DNA of 26,624 nucleotides from JBDSWU01 sp038230395 (GCA_038230395.1 JBBRNI010000010.1:1-26624), one strand, 5' to 3'; counted from the first letter of the stretch, positions 14,798 through 23,495 are shown. Notes: a model not told the origin generated them from the letters alone. Numbers and translations are program-made.

Positions 14798-15220
14798 AAT
14801 CGCACACCCGCAATGAACGGGGAGGGCTTAGGCTGGTTCCGATCGCTTATGGTTAGATCCTTTGCCGATGGCAGGTGCACTGCATACGACCAGTACAGAT
14901 CGACCTACGACGTAGTTTATATGAGGTTTCAGAAGTGTATGGTATTTGCCTGAATAGATACTTTGTTACAGATTAAGAGTATGCCTATTCAGTTAATTCA
15001 CTAAAAAATAACTGTGTGGTTTTTCAGGGTTTAGGCTGAAAGGGTTAAATCTATCAGATGAGGTAAAGCTAGTTTCAGCTCAAAACCTAACACTTTTGAA
15101 ACTGCCCATAAAGACACTACTATACTTGGCGCCAGCGTGAGTATACCCAGCATTCTGACGATCAAACCCAACACCCTACAGGCCAAAAGCCCACAACATG
15201 TACATTACAAGAATGCGATT
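14798..15220 (+). repeat. Dispersed inverted-repeat element, copy B (complete, 423 bp)
   Basis: The left terminus AATCGCACACCCGCAAT (14798-14814) and the right terminus ATTACAAGAATGCGATT (15204-15220) are imperfect inverted repeats, with 5 of 17 positions mismatched. The right one differs from copy A at one base. The core matches copy A closely and in the same orientation. The arms outside the core are diverged but share short blocks, such as GCATAC followed by AGTACA on the left. The right arm is about 50 bp shorter than in copy A. Confidence 0.82.
14923..15106 (+). ncRNA. Structured core of element B (candidate RNA)
   Basis: P1: 14927-14938 (TTTCAGAAGTGT) with 15090-15101, 12 pairs if G14932 pairs with U15096; copy A has A-U at that place. 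P2: CTGAA 14950-14954 with TTCAG 15074-15078, then TAG with CTA across a 2-nt bulge. P3: ATACT 14958-14962 with AGTAT 14978-14982. P4: TTCAGT with ACTAAA (one C-A mismatch, weaker than A). P5: TTTCAG 15022-15027 with CTGAAA 15036-15041, the loop again 8 nt but of different sequence. The span from P1 to P1 is 175 bp, as in copy A. Transcription is not shown. Confidence 0.5.
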
Positions 15221-15259
15221 AAGCAAGAAAACTCACAATACATGCTGGCGCAGGCGGCG

Positions 15260-15265
15260 TATACT
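15260..15265 (+). promoter_or_regulatory. hpf -10 element
   Basis: TATACT (overlapping a following TATAAA) lies 40 bp after the right end of element B and would give a leader of about 53 nt carrying an AAAGGAG ribosome binding site near 15313-15319. Confidence 0.5.
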
Positions 15266-15324
15266 ATAAATCGTATCCATATCGCACCTTGCATTCATAA
15301 AGAGTTAAGACAAAAGGAGAGAAG

Positions 15325-15714
15325 ATGTTACAAAAGTTTGAAATTCAAGCAGTACATACTCATATTGACGACAGCCTCAAAAAGTACGTTAACAGAAAAA
15401 TTGGTGGCATCGACCGCTACCTCTCCCGCCACGACCGAGCCAGCGCTCACGGCGAAGTCCAACTCAAAGAATCTAAGGTCAAAGATAACAATAACTTTAT
15501 TTGTGAAGTCATGCTCCATTTGCCTCACGGCACCATTGTGGTTCGCGAAGCAGCGCTCAACATGTATGCCAGCATAGACATCGTCGAAACTAAGCTTAAA
15601 CAGCTGATCAAAAAACACAAAGATTTACATGAAAATGGCAAGGTTCACCGCCGATTGATGGCACGCTTTAATAGGCGCAATCAGCCAACGACCGAGCTTG
15701 AGCCCGGTTTGTAG
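15325..15714 (+). CDS. hpf: Ribosome hibernation-promoting factor, short HPF/RaiA type
   Basis: The 129-residue product has the beta-alpha-beta-beta-beta-alpha fold of HPF/RaiA: FEIQAVHTHIDDSLKKYVNRKIGGIDRYL, then FICEVMLHLPHGTIVVREAALNMYASIDIVETKLKQLIKKHKD, followed by a very basic tail HRRLMARFNRRNQ. It binds the 30S decoding region and blocks translation during starvation. It lacks the C-terminal dimerisation domain of long HPF, so it should not form 100S dimers by that route. A clear AAAGGAG site precedes the ATG. Whether it works more like HPF or RaiA (YfiA) is not decided. Element B lies directly upstream. Confidence 0.92.
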   Translation: MLQKFEIQAVHTHIDDSLKKYVNRKIGGIDRYLSRHDRASAHGEVQLKESKVKDNNNFICEVMLHLPHGTIVVREAALNMYASIDIVETKLKQLIKKHKDLHENGKVHRRLMARFNRRNQPTTELEPGL

Positions 15715-15778
15715 TAATTACTACCTACGCTTAACCATTTTTATCCTAATAACCATCGCATTTGCACCAAAATGTGTC

Positions 15779-15784
15779 TATAAT
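15779..15784 (+). promoter_or_regulatory. secA -10 element
   Basis: TATAAT lies 48 nt before ATG 15833. The leader has a CGGGAG ribosome binding site at 15815-15820. Confidence 0.5.
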
Positions 15785-15832
15785 AGTATTCATTGCTTTC
15801 TTGCTATTCTTAACCGGGAGTTCTGATACATT

Positions 15833-18442
15833 ATGAATGTTGTTTTTAAGAAAATTTTGGGTGATCCACAGGCCAAGACAGTTAAGCGCCTTCGTAAACG
15901 CGTACAGGCCATCAACAACCTGAGCACGAAGTACGAGAAAATGACCGACGAAGTGCTGCAGTCACAAACTGACGTGCTCAAAAAACGCCTAAAAAAAGAG
16001 TCAATTGATACCATTTTGCCGGACGCCTTTGCTGTAGTTCGTGAAAGCTCCAAGCGTGTCATAGGACAACGCCACTTTGATGTGCAATTAATCGGTGGCA
16101 TGGTGCTCCACGAAGGCAACGTAGCTGAAATGAAGACTGGTGAAGGCAAAACGTTAATGTCCACGGCGCCAGTTTATACGAACGCTTTGACCGAAAAGGG
16201 CGTCCATGTCGTCACGGTTAACGATTACCTGGCGCAACGTGACGCCGGTTGGATGGGTCAAGTGTTTGATTTCTTGGGCATGACTACTGGCGTTATTCTT
16301 GGTGATCACAGTTATATTTATGACGCTGGCTATACCAACGAAGAGCATGAAGACGAACGCTTCCGACATCTCAAACCATGTACTCGTCAAGAAGCTTACG
16401 CCGCTGATGTCACCTATGGCACTAACAACGAATTTGGTTTTGATTACCTGCGCGACAACATGGTTCGAGAGGAAGACCAGTTACGTCAGCGAGATTTGCA
16501 CTATGCCATCGTCGACGAAGTTGACTCCATCCTTATTGATGAAGCTCGCACGCCGCTTATTATTAGTGCGCCATCTGTTACCAGCGGTACGGCCTATGCT
16601 CAGTTCGCTAAAGTCGTTCGTCAGCTCCAAAAAGACAAGCACTACGAGACAGATGAAAAGCGCAAAACCGTTATTTTGACTGACGCTGGTGTCGAAAAAA
16701 TCGAAAAAATCTTGGATATTGACAACTTGTACGGCTCCCAGAACATTCGTACCATTTACCACTTACAGCAGTCGCTGCGTGCCCAAGCTCTGTTCCACCG
16801 AGATAAAGATTACGTCGTAACTAAGGACGGGGAAGTAGTGATTGTCGATGAATTTACTGGACGTTTGCTGGCAGGTCGCCGTTACAACGAAGGCTTGCAC
16901 CAAGGCATCGAAGCAAAGGAAGGCGTTGAGGTCCAACAAGAAAGCATGACACTGGCTACTATTTCGTTCCAAAACTATTTCCGTTTGTACGAAAAGCTTG
17001 GAGGCATGACGGGTACAGCACTGACTGAAGCCGAAGAGTTCCACCAGATCTATAAACTTGATGTCGTGGAGATTCCATCCAACCGTCCGCTCGTCCGTAA
17101 AGACCAAACTGACAAAATTTACCGCACCGAAAAGGCTAAGTTTAAAGCCATCGTTCGTGAAGTTAAGAGCCTACACACCAAAGGCCAGCCAGTATTGATT
17201 GGTACCGTTTCAATTGAAAAGAATGAACTACTTGGCAGCATGCTAACCAAAGCCGGCATCCCACACCAAGTACTTAACGCCAAGAACAATGAACGCGAAG
17301 CCAAGATTGTATCCGGAGCTGGTAACAGTGGCGCAGTAACATTAGCAACCAACATTGCAGGTCGAGGTACCGATATTACCCTCAATGAAGACACCAAAAA
17401 AGTTGGTGGTCTGTATGTGCTTGGATCTGAACGCCATGAATCTCGCCGCATTGACAACCAGCTGCGAGGTCGTTCCGGACGTCAGGGTGACCCTGGTGTC
17501 ACCCAATTTTTTGTTAGTACCGAAGATGACTTAATGCGTATATTTGGTGGCGATCGCATCGCTAGCATTATGAACCGGCTAGCTGTTGACGATGATACTC
17601 CAATCGAAAACCGTTTGATTAGCAAGAGCCTAGAGGGTGCTCAGAAAAAGGTCGAAGGCTACCACTTTGACCAACGTAAGAGTGTCGTGCAGTACGACGA
17701 TGTCATGAACCGTCACCGTAAGGCGACATACACTATGCGCCGAGAAATTTTACGGGCTAACGACATCAGCAAGCGTATTAAGATATTTATTGATGAGCAA
17801 ACGCATCTGTTAGCAACATCAAGCCTCGCCACCACTGACCAGTTCGAGGACGTGATCCGTGAGATTTTCCCATTCGACGAGGCAACGCTTGACCGCTTGT
17901 TTGATGCAGACGCTACCAAGTTTGAAAAGGTGCTTGTAGCCGAAGCCAAAGAAGCCTACGCCGCCCGGGAGTTAGCTTTTAACCCCGAGATTATGCGCAA
18001 AGTCGAACGCGATATTTACTTACAAGTTCTGGATAATTTATGGATGCAACACCTTGAAAACATGGATCACCTGCGTGAGGGTATCCACTGGATGAGCGTT
18101 GGTCAGCAAGATCCATTGGTTGAATATCGCCGCCGTGGGCAGTTACTCTTTGAAGACATGCAACAAACACTGCGTCACGACGTCTTGCTCCATTTGTTCC
18201 ATGCCCAACCAATTGCTGCTGAGGACTTAAACCGAGCTACCGAGACCGAACTGACCCGCGCCGCGCGTGGATCTGTCGAGAACGCTAATCAAATCCGTAC
18301 CACAGACACCGATTTACACGCTGATGACTTTACTGATAAAAAAGCCGCGGCAGTCGCTAAAAAGAATCTTCCAACTACAATCAAAAAAGCTCGCAAAACA
18401 GAGCGCAAGCGAAAAACTGTCGCTAAGCGACGCAAGAAGTAA
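15833..18442 (+). CDS. secA: Preprotein translocase ATPase SecA
   Basis: This 869-residue motor drives proteins through SecYEG. Walker A is EMKTGEGKT with Lys106; the DEAD-like box is VDEVDSILIDEARTPLI; the preprotein cross-linking region follows; the second helicase half has the TNIAGRGTDI and QLRGRSGRQGDPG motifs. The helical scaffold and wing end near DPLVEYRRRGQLLF. The C-terminus is a lysine/arginine-rich tail (TIKKARKTERKRKTVAKRRKK) and lacks the zinc-binding SEC-C motif used with SecB. The gene has its own promoter and ribosome binding site, and the M16 peptidase starts 6 nt after its stop. Confidence 0.97.
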   Translation: MNVVFKKILGDPQAKTVKRLRKRVQAINNLSTKYEKMTDEVLQSQTDVLKKRLKKESIDTILPDAFAVVRESSKRVIGQRHFDVQLIGGMVLHEGNVAEMKTGEGKTLMSTAPVYTNALTEKGVHVVTVNDYLAQRDAGWMGQVFDFLGMTTGVILGDHSYIYDAGYTNEEHEDERFRHLKPCTRQEAYAADVTYGTNNEFGFDYLRDNMVREEDQLRQRDLHYAIVDEVDSILIDEARTPLIISAPSVTSGTAYAQFAKVVRQLQKDKHYETDEKRKTVILTDAGVEKIEKILDIDNLYGSQNIRTIYHLQQSLRAQALFHRDKDYVVTKDGEVVIVDEFTGRLLAGRRYNEGLHQGIEAKEGVEVQQESMTLATISFQNYFRLYEKLGGMTGTALTEAEEFHQIYKLDVVEIPSNRPLVRKDQTDKIYRTEKAKFKAIVREVKSLHTKGQPVLIGTVSIEKNELLGSMLTKAGIPHQVLNAKNNEREAKIVSGAGNSGAVTLATNIAGRGTDITLNEDTKKVGGLYVLGSERHESRRIDNQLRGRSGRQGDPGVTQFFVSTEDDLMRIFGGDRIASIMNRLAVDDDTPIENRLISKSLEGAQKKVEGYHFDQRKSVVQYDDVMNRHRKATYTMRREILRANDISKRIKIFIDEQTHLLATSSLATTDQFEDVIREIFPFDEATLDRLFDADATKFEKVLVAEAKEAYAARELAFNPEIMRKVERDIYLQVLDNLWMQHLENMDHLREGIHWMSVGQQDPLVEYRRRGQLLFEDMQQTLRHDVLLHLFHAQPIAAEDLNRATETELTRAARGSVENANQIRTTDTDLHADDFTDKKAAAVAKKNLPTTIKKARKTERKRKTVAKRRKK

Positions 18443-18448
18443 CGCCTC

Positions 18449-19738
18449 GTGAAGCATAGCGTATCTGAAATTAGTCTCAAAAATGGTGCCAAAGGTTTAC
18501 TGGTGCATATACCCGATGCTTCGGTAATGACATATGACATAAACTTTCGCGCTGGCGAATATTTGGTTGAAGAACAAAAGTGGGAAGTGCCTCATCTTAT
18601 GGAACATGTGCTGCTCGGTGCCAATGATTTTATTCCAAGGGCGCGTGATTTTCAGGCTGAACTTGAAAAAAACGGTGCCTACAGCAACGCTATGACTGGC
18701 GTATATGACATTACTTACGAAGCGGAGTGCGCTGACTTTGAATGGGACCGGGTACTCGGGTTGATGCTGATTGCTATCACCAAGCCTTTATTTCTCGACG
18801 AAGAATTTACCGCCGAATTTGGTAATGTCCAAGAAGAAATGACAGCTCGCAGTAACAATCATTTTCGTCGTCTCAGCCTAGAAATGCGTAAAAGCTTGGG
18901 GTTAATCGCTAAGACTGACTCAGAGCGCCTAGAGCTTATGGCTAATGTGAATGTCGAAGACGTCCGGGCTCATTACAAGCGCACTCATCATGCCCCCAAC
19001 ATGCGATTTGTGATAGCTGGTAACCTGACACCGCGTCGACGCGCGGCAATAGATACCCTGTTTGGCGAGATCGATTTACCAACCAAAGGTGTTCGCTTTG
19101 AGCTACCGCAGGAACTACCTAAACGGCTAAAAAGGCCTGTGTATGTAGCTAATGACACAGTCGAAAACCTGTATTTTTATATTGATACTTTTATGAAGCG
19201 CCGGCTCAGTGACGCTGAAACTGATGCCCTAAATATTCTCAACACTATGCTTACAGAAACGTTGTACTCCAAGATTCTTGGAACTGCCCGCGAAAAGGGG
19301 CTAGTCTACGGTATGAACTCCGGACTTAGCCAAACCCGGGATGCCAGTAACTGGTGGTTTGGTGCTCAAGTCTCAGACAAAAATGCCGCGCCACTGCTTC
19401 ACATAATTGTCGATGAAATTACCAAGGTGCTTAATGGTGAAATCAAACTGTCCGAAATCGCTGCTACCAAACAGTACGCCCTTGGCCGCTTTCAGCGTAG
19501 TGCACAAACTGTCGGTGGCACGGCGGCTGGTTATAGTGGCCGCTATTTTTTTGACGAAGTTGTCGAGAGCTACTATCAAATACCAGAGCGTATTAAGGCT
19601 ATAACCAAGTCTCAGATTGTCGATATCGCGGGTGATATGTTTAGTGAAAATCTCTGGGGTCTCGGGGTGCTCGGCAACTGCGGTGAGCCGTTTGCCACAA
19701 AGCTCCAAGACCAGCTCACTCCGTTGTGGCGCCGCTGA
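18449..19738 (+). CDS. M16 family zinc peptidase (processing-peptidase type)
   Basis: This is a 429-residue single-unit M16 peptidase with the inverted zinc motif HLMEH: His49, Glu52, His53. The third ligand is Glu130 in NVQEEM, 77 residues after His53, which is the family spacing, so the enzyme should be active. The C-terminal half contains the family R/Y region (GTAREKGLVYGMNSGLS). There is no signal peptide, so it is cytoplasmic. Many bacteria encode M16 proteins as pairs, an active and an inactive partner; only one is present here. The start is GTG 18449, 6 nt after secA, so the gene is likely in the secA operon. The substrate is unknown. Confidence 0.88.
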   Translation: MKHSVSEISLKNGAKGLLVHIPDASVMTYDINFRAGEYLVEEQKWEVPHLMEHVLLGANDFIPRARDFQAELEKNGAYSNAMTGVYDITYEAECADFEWDRVLGLMLIAITKPLFLDEEFTAEFGNVQEEMTARSNNHFRRLSLEMRKSLGLIAKTDSERLELMANVNVEDVRAHYKRTHHAPNMRFVIAGNLTPRRRAAIDTLFGEIDLPTKGVRFELPQELPKRLKRPVYVANDTVENLYFYIDTFMKRRLSDAETDALNILNTMLTETLYSKILGTAREKGLVYGMNSGLSQTRDASNWWFGAQVSDKNAAPLLHIIVDEITKVLNGEIKLSEIAATKQYALGRFQRSAQTVGGTAAGYSGRYFFDEVVESYYQIPERIKAITKSQIVDIAGDMFSENLWGLGVLGNCGEPFATKLQDQLTPLWRR

Positions 19739-19785
19739 TATCTGTAATTCGATACAAATTGTTTGGTGCTGATAGCTAAAATCTT

Positions 19786-19791
19786 TATACT
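19786..19791 (+). promoter_or_regulatory. Promoter of the Tim44/DUF3137 gene
   Basis: TATACT ends 8 nt before ATG 19800, with a -35-like TTGGTG at 19763-19768 (17-bp spacing) and no ribosome binding site. Confidence 0.5.
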
Positions 19792-19799
19792 AAAAACCA

Positions 19800-21176
19800 A
19801 TGAGCCTTCTAGTCCTGATTGACCACACCCTAACCCTGTTCGCTCGTGGTGGCGGTGGCGGCTCCGGCGGGGGTGGAGGCGGCGGTGGCGGTGGCGGAGG
19901 CGGAGGCGGCCATGGTGGTGGCGGAATAATTGTTCTGCTTGGCTACCTACCAACACACGGGGTTGGCGCATTTATGCGCAAAAAAATGCATAACGCTGCT
20001 GGACTAATTTTAATGATCATTGTGACGCTTGTGTACGCAATGGTCTGGTTTTACATTGGCGGTGGTTTTGGATTTTTGATTGGACTCGGCGCACTGGTTG
20101 GTGGCCCTGCTGGATACTTTGGCTGGTGGAGCAAAGCTGGTCGAATTGGCAAACGCTCTAAGGTCGCTAAACAAGTGCTAGCCAACGCCGCGCAACTTGA
20201 CCCAGCGTGGGACGCGGCCGCGCTTGATACCCGTGTACGCAGCGTGTTCCTGCAATATCAGGCCGACTGGTCTAATTACAATTCGCCAAACATGAAGCAC
20301 TACTTATCACCAAATAATTGGGACTATAACAATTTGATGCTCGTGGCCTTGCAGCAGCGCCAGCGTCGCAACCTAGTAAACCAGCCCAAAATACTCGAAG
20401 CCACTGTTATAGAAGTAGTTGATCCGCAGGGCAGCGCCAATGACTCGGTGACCTATTACATCCAAGCACAGGCTGATGACCAACTTATCGACACCTCATC
20501 CAACCAAATTTTATTTACCGATGACAGCGTATTTGAAGAATATTGGCGATTTGTACGTGATGGACCTGAGGGAAACATCTGGATGCTTGATCATATTGAC
20601 CAGGCAACTGCCGACGCCAATAGCGCTGACAGCCAAGTAGAAGCCTTAGCCAGAGCTAATAATTACCATTATTCACTCGATTGGGGTTGGCTACTCATCC
20701 CGCAGCGCGGACAACTGTTTAAGGGTGGTAAGTTTGGCACTTCCGACATTAATAATCACGTCATCGGTGTCTACCGTAATGTGCTGATTGAGCTCTATAG
20801 TTATATACCGGCCCCGGGGAACCGCGTTGTGCCATACACCATTGCACAGGCGGCGTTACCAAAGCGCTATGACTCATTAATCGTTAAGCCAAAAGGTAAT
20901 TTCTGGAGTGAGCGTACACCCAAGGGCTACAATAAGTTAAGTCTAGAGTGGCCGGACTTTAATAAGCGCTACAACGTTTATGCTACCAATGTCGAACAGG
21001 TAACTGCTTTCGAATTACTGCACCCTGTATACATGGAGAAGCTGTTCGCCCTCAACTTTAAAGTTGGTATTGAAGTCGTCGATAATATCGTCTATTTGTA
21101 CAGTCACGATAAGCTAGCAGACTACCCAACTATGTTAGCCCTCCTCAAAGACGCTTTTGAAGAAATGAAGCTCTAA
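19800..21176 (+). CDS. Gly-rich membrane protein with Tim44-like and DUF3137-like domains
   Basis: The 458-residue product starts with a short hydrophobic segment, then a glycine tract of about 25 residues (residues 17-42, broken by one Ser and one His), then membrane segments at about 60-105 (LILMIIVTLVYAMVWFYIGGG and following). A Tim44-like domain follows (about 130-270: DTRVRSVFLQYQADWSNYN, NMKHYLSPNNWDYNN, TVIEVVDPQG), and the C-terminal part resembles DUF3137 (about 280-455: YRNVLIELYSYIP, KRYNVYATNVEQVTAFELLHP, GIEVVDNIVYLYS). This combination is seen in CPR and some other bacteria; its role is unknown. It has its own promoter. The glycine tract is encoded by a GGC/GGT-rich stretch at 19848-19925 prone to slippage. 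Confidence 0.75.
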   Translation: MSLLVLIDHTLTLFARGGGGGSGGGGGGGGGGGGGGGHGGGGIIVLLGYLPTHGVGAFMRKKMHNAAGLILMIIVTLVYAMVWFYIGGGFGFLIGLGALVGGPAGYFGWWSKAGRIGKRSKVAKQVLANAAQLDPAWDAAALDTRVRSVFLQYQADWSNYNSPNMKHYLSPNNWDYNNLMLVALQQRQRRNLVNQPKILEATVIEVVDPQGSANDSVTYYIQAQADDQLIDTSSNQILFTDDSVFEEYWRFVRDGPEGNIWMLDHIDQATADANSADSQVEALARANNYHYSLDWGWLLIPQRGQLFKGGKFGTSDINNHVIGVYRNVLIELYSYIPAPGNRVVPYTIAQAALPKRYDSLIVKPKGNFWSERTPKGYNKLSLEWPDFNKRYNVYATNVEQVTAFELLHPVYMEKLFALNFKVGIEVVDNIVYLYSHDKLADYPTMLALLKDAFEEMKL

Positions 21177-21200
21177 TTAACTACGAGCAATCGGTCAGGT

Positions 21201-21206
21201 TATACT
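21201..21206 (+). promoter_or_regulatory. prfB -10 element
   Basis: TATACT ends 6 nt before ATG 21213; there is no Shine-Dalgarno sequence. Confidence 0.5.
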
Positions 21207-21212
21207 AGGTAC

Positions 21213-22301
21213 ATGGACAATCAAATCCGCATAACTGCCACTGACCTTATAATTGAGATTGATGAGGCCGCGGTCAGGCTTGATATCGCTGGTCTGCATG
21301 ATCAGCTCGAGCAACTGAGGCTTACTAGCCAACAACCTGAATTTTGGAACGATTCGACGCGGGCTCAAGATGTTATGAAGCAGATTGCCAAGCTCGAGTC
21401 ACGTGTTGAGCCTTGGCTACGCCTGCAGCAAAACGGTCGAGAAATAACCGAGCTGTTAGGGCTGAGCGATGCGACTTTGGATCAAGAAATCACTGAACAA
21501 ATCGCCGGGTTACAAACCAGCTTCGGCATTCTTAAAGAGGATCTCAAATTCAATGGACCTTACGATGATCACGACGCTATTCTAAGTATTCACGCGGGGG
21601 CAGGGGGCACTGACGCCCAAGATTGGACGCAGATGTTACTTAGGATGTATCTACGATATTTTGAGAAGAATGGCTGGAAAATAAATATTATTGACGAGTC
21701 GCCTGGTGATGAAGCTGGCATCAAGAGCGTCACCATTGAAGTTGCTGGTAGCTATGCCTTTGGTAAATTACAAGGCGAGCACGGTGTACATCGTCTGGTA
21801 CGACTTAGCCCATTTAATAGCGACAATTTACGGCAAACTAGCTTTTCGAAGGTCGAAGTGATGCCTAAGCTAGATCAAGATTCTGACTTAGTTATCGATG
21901 ATAAAGACCTCAGAATTGACGTCTACCGCAGCGGTGGTAAGGGTGGCCAAAGCGTCAACACAACAGACTCCGCCGTTCGTATAACGCACCTGCCAACCAA
22001 CGTCGTTGTGGCCATCCAAAACGAGCGCTCGCAACTCCAAAACAAAGAAACAGCTATGACTATCCTCCGTTCTCGACTGGCGCAATTACAGCTTGAACAG
22101 CATCAGGAAGCACTCAGTGAACTCAAAGGTCCAAATCAATCTGCCGAATGGGGTAACCAAATCCGCTCTTATGTTCTCCATCCGTATAAACAGGTCAAAG
22201 ACGTTCGAACACGCTATGAAACCAGTGACCCAGACTCTGTTCTGGACGGTGATCTTGACGGCCTAATCACCGCCTACCTTGAGCATCATTTATCTAGTTA
22301 A
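21213..22301 (+). CDS. prfB: Peptide chain release factor 2
   Basis: This 362-residue class I release factor reads UAA and UGA. The stop-codon reading motif is SPF (residues 199-201, LSPFNSDNL), which marks RF2; RF1 would have PxT. The hydrolysis motif GGQ is at 244-246 (SGGKGGQSVNTTDSAVRITH). AGAGGTDAQDW is also present. The frame is continuous from ATG, with no in-frame TGA near codon 25, so the autoregulatory +1 frameshift of E. coli prfB is absent. RF2 together with TGA-ended genes in the window supports the standard bacterial code. The transcript is predicted leaderless. Confidence 0.96.
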   Translation: MDNQIRITATDLIIEIDEAAVRLDIAGLHDQLEQLRLTSQQPEFWNDSTRAQDVMKQIAKLESRVEPWLRLQQNGREITELLGLSDATLDQEITEQIAGLQTSFGILKEDLKFNGPYDDHDAILSIHAGAGGTDAQDWTQMLLRMYLRYFEKNGWKINIIDESPGDEAGIKSVTIEVAGSYAFGKLQGEHGVHRLVRLSPFNSDNLRQTSFSKVEVMPKLDQDSDLVIDDKDLRIDVYRSGGKGGQSVNTTDSAVRITHLPTNVVVAIQNERSQLQNKETAMTILRSRLAQLQLEQHQEALSELKGPNQSAEWGNQIRSYVLHPYKQVKDVRTRYETSDPDSVLDGDLDGLITAYLEHHLSS

Positions 22302-22350
22302 TATCCAATTAAATCATATCTCGTAACTTGCGCAATTAACCACCACACCG

Positions 22351-22356
22351 TATAAA
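22351..22356 (+). promoter_or_regulatory. Possible -10 for the Pro-rich membrane protein gene
   Basis: TATAAA lies 41 nt before ATG 22398. The ribosome binding site is weak (AAGG near 22384). Confidence 0.3.
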
Positions 22357-22397
22357 TAAGCATAACAACTAAACATAAATTTATAAGGCCAGAAATT

Positions 22398-23435
22398 ATG
22401 CAACCGGATCCTAATCTCAACCCAGCTCAACCAACAACTCTCACGCCAACACCACTATCAGAACCTCAGCAGGCGCCCCAAATTATCGAACCACAAGCAA
22501 TTGCTCCGTTGGAGCCGGCTGCGGCGATAGAGCCTCCCGTCACGCCGCCTCTCAGTCCACTAGAACAGTCGGCAGCAGCCCCAAGCCCAGCAATAGTCCC
22601 CAGTGACGAGGTAATGCAGCCAGAGATCGCTGCTTCAACATCGCAGGATATTAGCGCACCACTAGCTCCTGAAGTAGTGCCGAATGTAAACCCGATTCAG
22701 GCTCAAAATATTAATGTTTCATCTAGTGCTATTCCCAAAAAAGGTAAGCGTCTGAAAATTATCGGCGGTATTGTAGCTGCTGTGGTCGTGCTAGTGGTTA
22801 TTGGTGTGGTTGCTATTGTAGCGCTAGGTGGCGAGCAGCAGATTGCATACACCTCGGCGGATATAACTACCGTTAGTACCCCGAGCTACAGCATCAACCG
22901 TGCTAAAGAATGGACGGATGATTCTAGTAACAAGACGATCCTGAATTATCTTCAGTCAAGTCTTGGCGCAGCCAGCTCACTGACTGACCAAAAAATATAT
23001 ACCTACAAATATGACTTCAAAACCAATAAGGGCCAAACACTGATGTTGGTAGGTGACACAGCACTCGGTGTCACGGACGCCCAGTTGCAGCAAGGCCTCA
23101 AAAGTACTGCTGCAAAACAACAGTTTGAATCAGGCTTCAAGAGCCTGGCGAACGTTCTGGACTCTAATAGCTTGTGCGCCAGCGTAAGTGGTAAAAACCA
23201 ATCTATCAAGTATGAGACATCTAAGTTCTTAGTCGAAGTTCGCAGTGACGTTGACTGCAACTATTCGGCCGTCAACACTTCCAAATTCGGTACAAAAGGT
23301 ATTCATCAATCACTATTCCTTGGCATCAAAAATGGTAAAACCTATCTAGTTTCCTTAGTTTCTACTCAGCCCGACTGGACCAAAAACAGCATATTCTACC
23401 AAGACAAAATCTTTGGAAGCGTTCAGCCCAAATAA
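22398..23435 (+). CDS. Pro/Ala-rich single-pass membrane protein, uncharacterised
   Basis: The 345-residue product has three parts. Residues 1-112 are low-complexity, rich in Pro, Ala, Gln and Glu, and probably disordered in the cytoplasm. A basic KKGKRLK patch at 114-120 precedes one membrane helix at 121-144, giving an N-in topology. Residues 145-345 form an extracytoplasmic domain with two Cys (in SLCASVSG and DVDCNYS) that could form a disulfide. Repeated WTDDSSN/PDWTKNS-type segments suggest a PsbP/LpqN-like fold, but this is only an impression. The family is unknown. It sits just before the ftsEX module and may be a cell-envelope component. Confidence 0.8.
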   Translation: MQPDPNLNPAQPTTLTPTPLSEPQQAPQIIEPQAIAPLEPAAAIEPPVTPPLSPLEQSAAAPSPAIVPSDEVMQPEIAASTSQDISAPLAPEVVPNVNPIQAQNINVSSSAIPKKGKRLKIIGGIVAAVVVLVVIGVVAIVALGGEQQIAYTSADITTVSTPSYSINRAKEWTDDSSNKTILNYLQSSLGAASSLTDQKIYTYKYDFKTNKGQTLMLVGDTALGVTDAQLQQGLKSTAAKQQFESGFKSLANVLDSNSLCASVSGKNQSIKYETSKFLVEVRSDVDCNYSAVNTSKFGTKGIHQSLFLGIKNGKTYLVSLVSTQPDWTKNSIFYQDKIFGSVQPK

Positions 23436-23482
23436 GCACCCTGTAGCAGCGGCAAGTACTGGCTGATATCGTCATTCGATGA

Positions 23483-23488
23483 TACAAT
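23483..23488 (+). promoter_or_regulatory. ftsE -10 element
   Basis: TACAAT ends 7 nt before ATG 23496. A GTG start at 23490 would lie only 1 nt after the -10, upstream of the expected transcription start, so the promoter favours ATG 23496. Confidence 0.5.
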
Positions 23489-23495
23489 AGTGCTA

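Larger units (their letters stand above)
14791..15324 (+). other. Gene-free region holding repeat element B and the hpf leader
   Basis: These 534 bases contain the complete inverted-repeat element B (14798-15220), the hpf -10 at 15260-15265 and the hpf leader with its ribosome binding site. No credible gene was found on either strand. Confidence 0.9.

Noticed and set aside
15137..15577. A 146-codon open frame overlapping element B and the start of hpf
   Set aside because: It runs through the inverted-repeat element and into hpf in another frame, lacks a ribosome binding site, and has no recognisable protein features; hpf is clearly the real gene.
15325..15714. Repeat element B as the known raiA-motif RNA because it precedes an HPF/RaiA gene
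   Set aside because: The same element also precedes rseP and follows the CHAP gene, so it is not tied to hpf; I also see no specific match to that motif.
21213..21300. Programmed frameshift in prfB
   Set aside because: The frame is continuous from ATG through the family N-terminus, with no in-frame TGA and no internal Shine-Dalgarno-like slip site.
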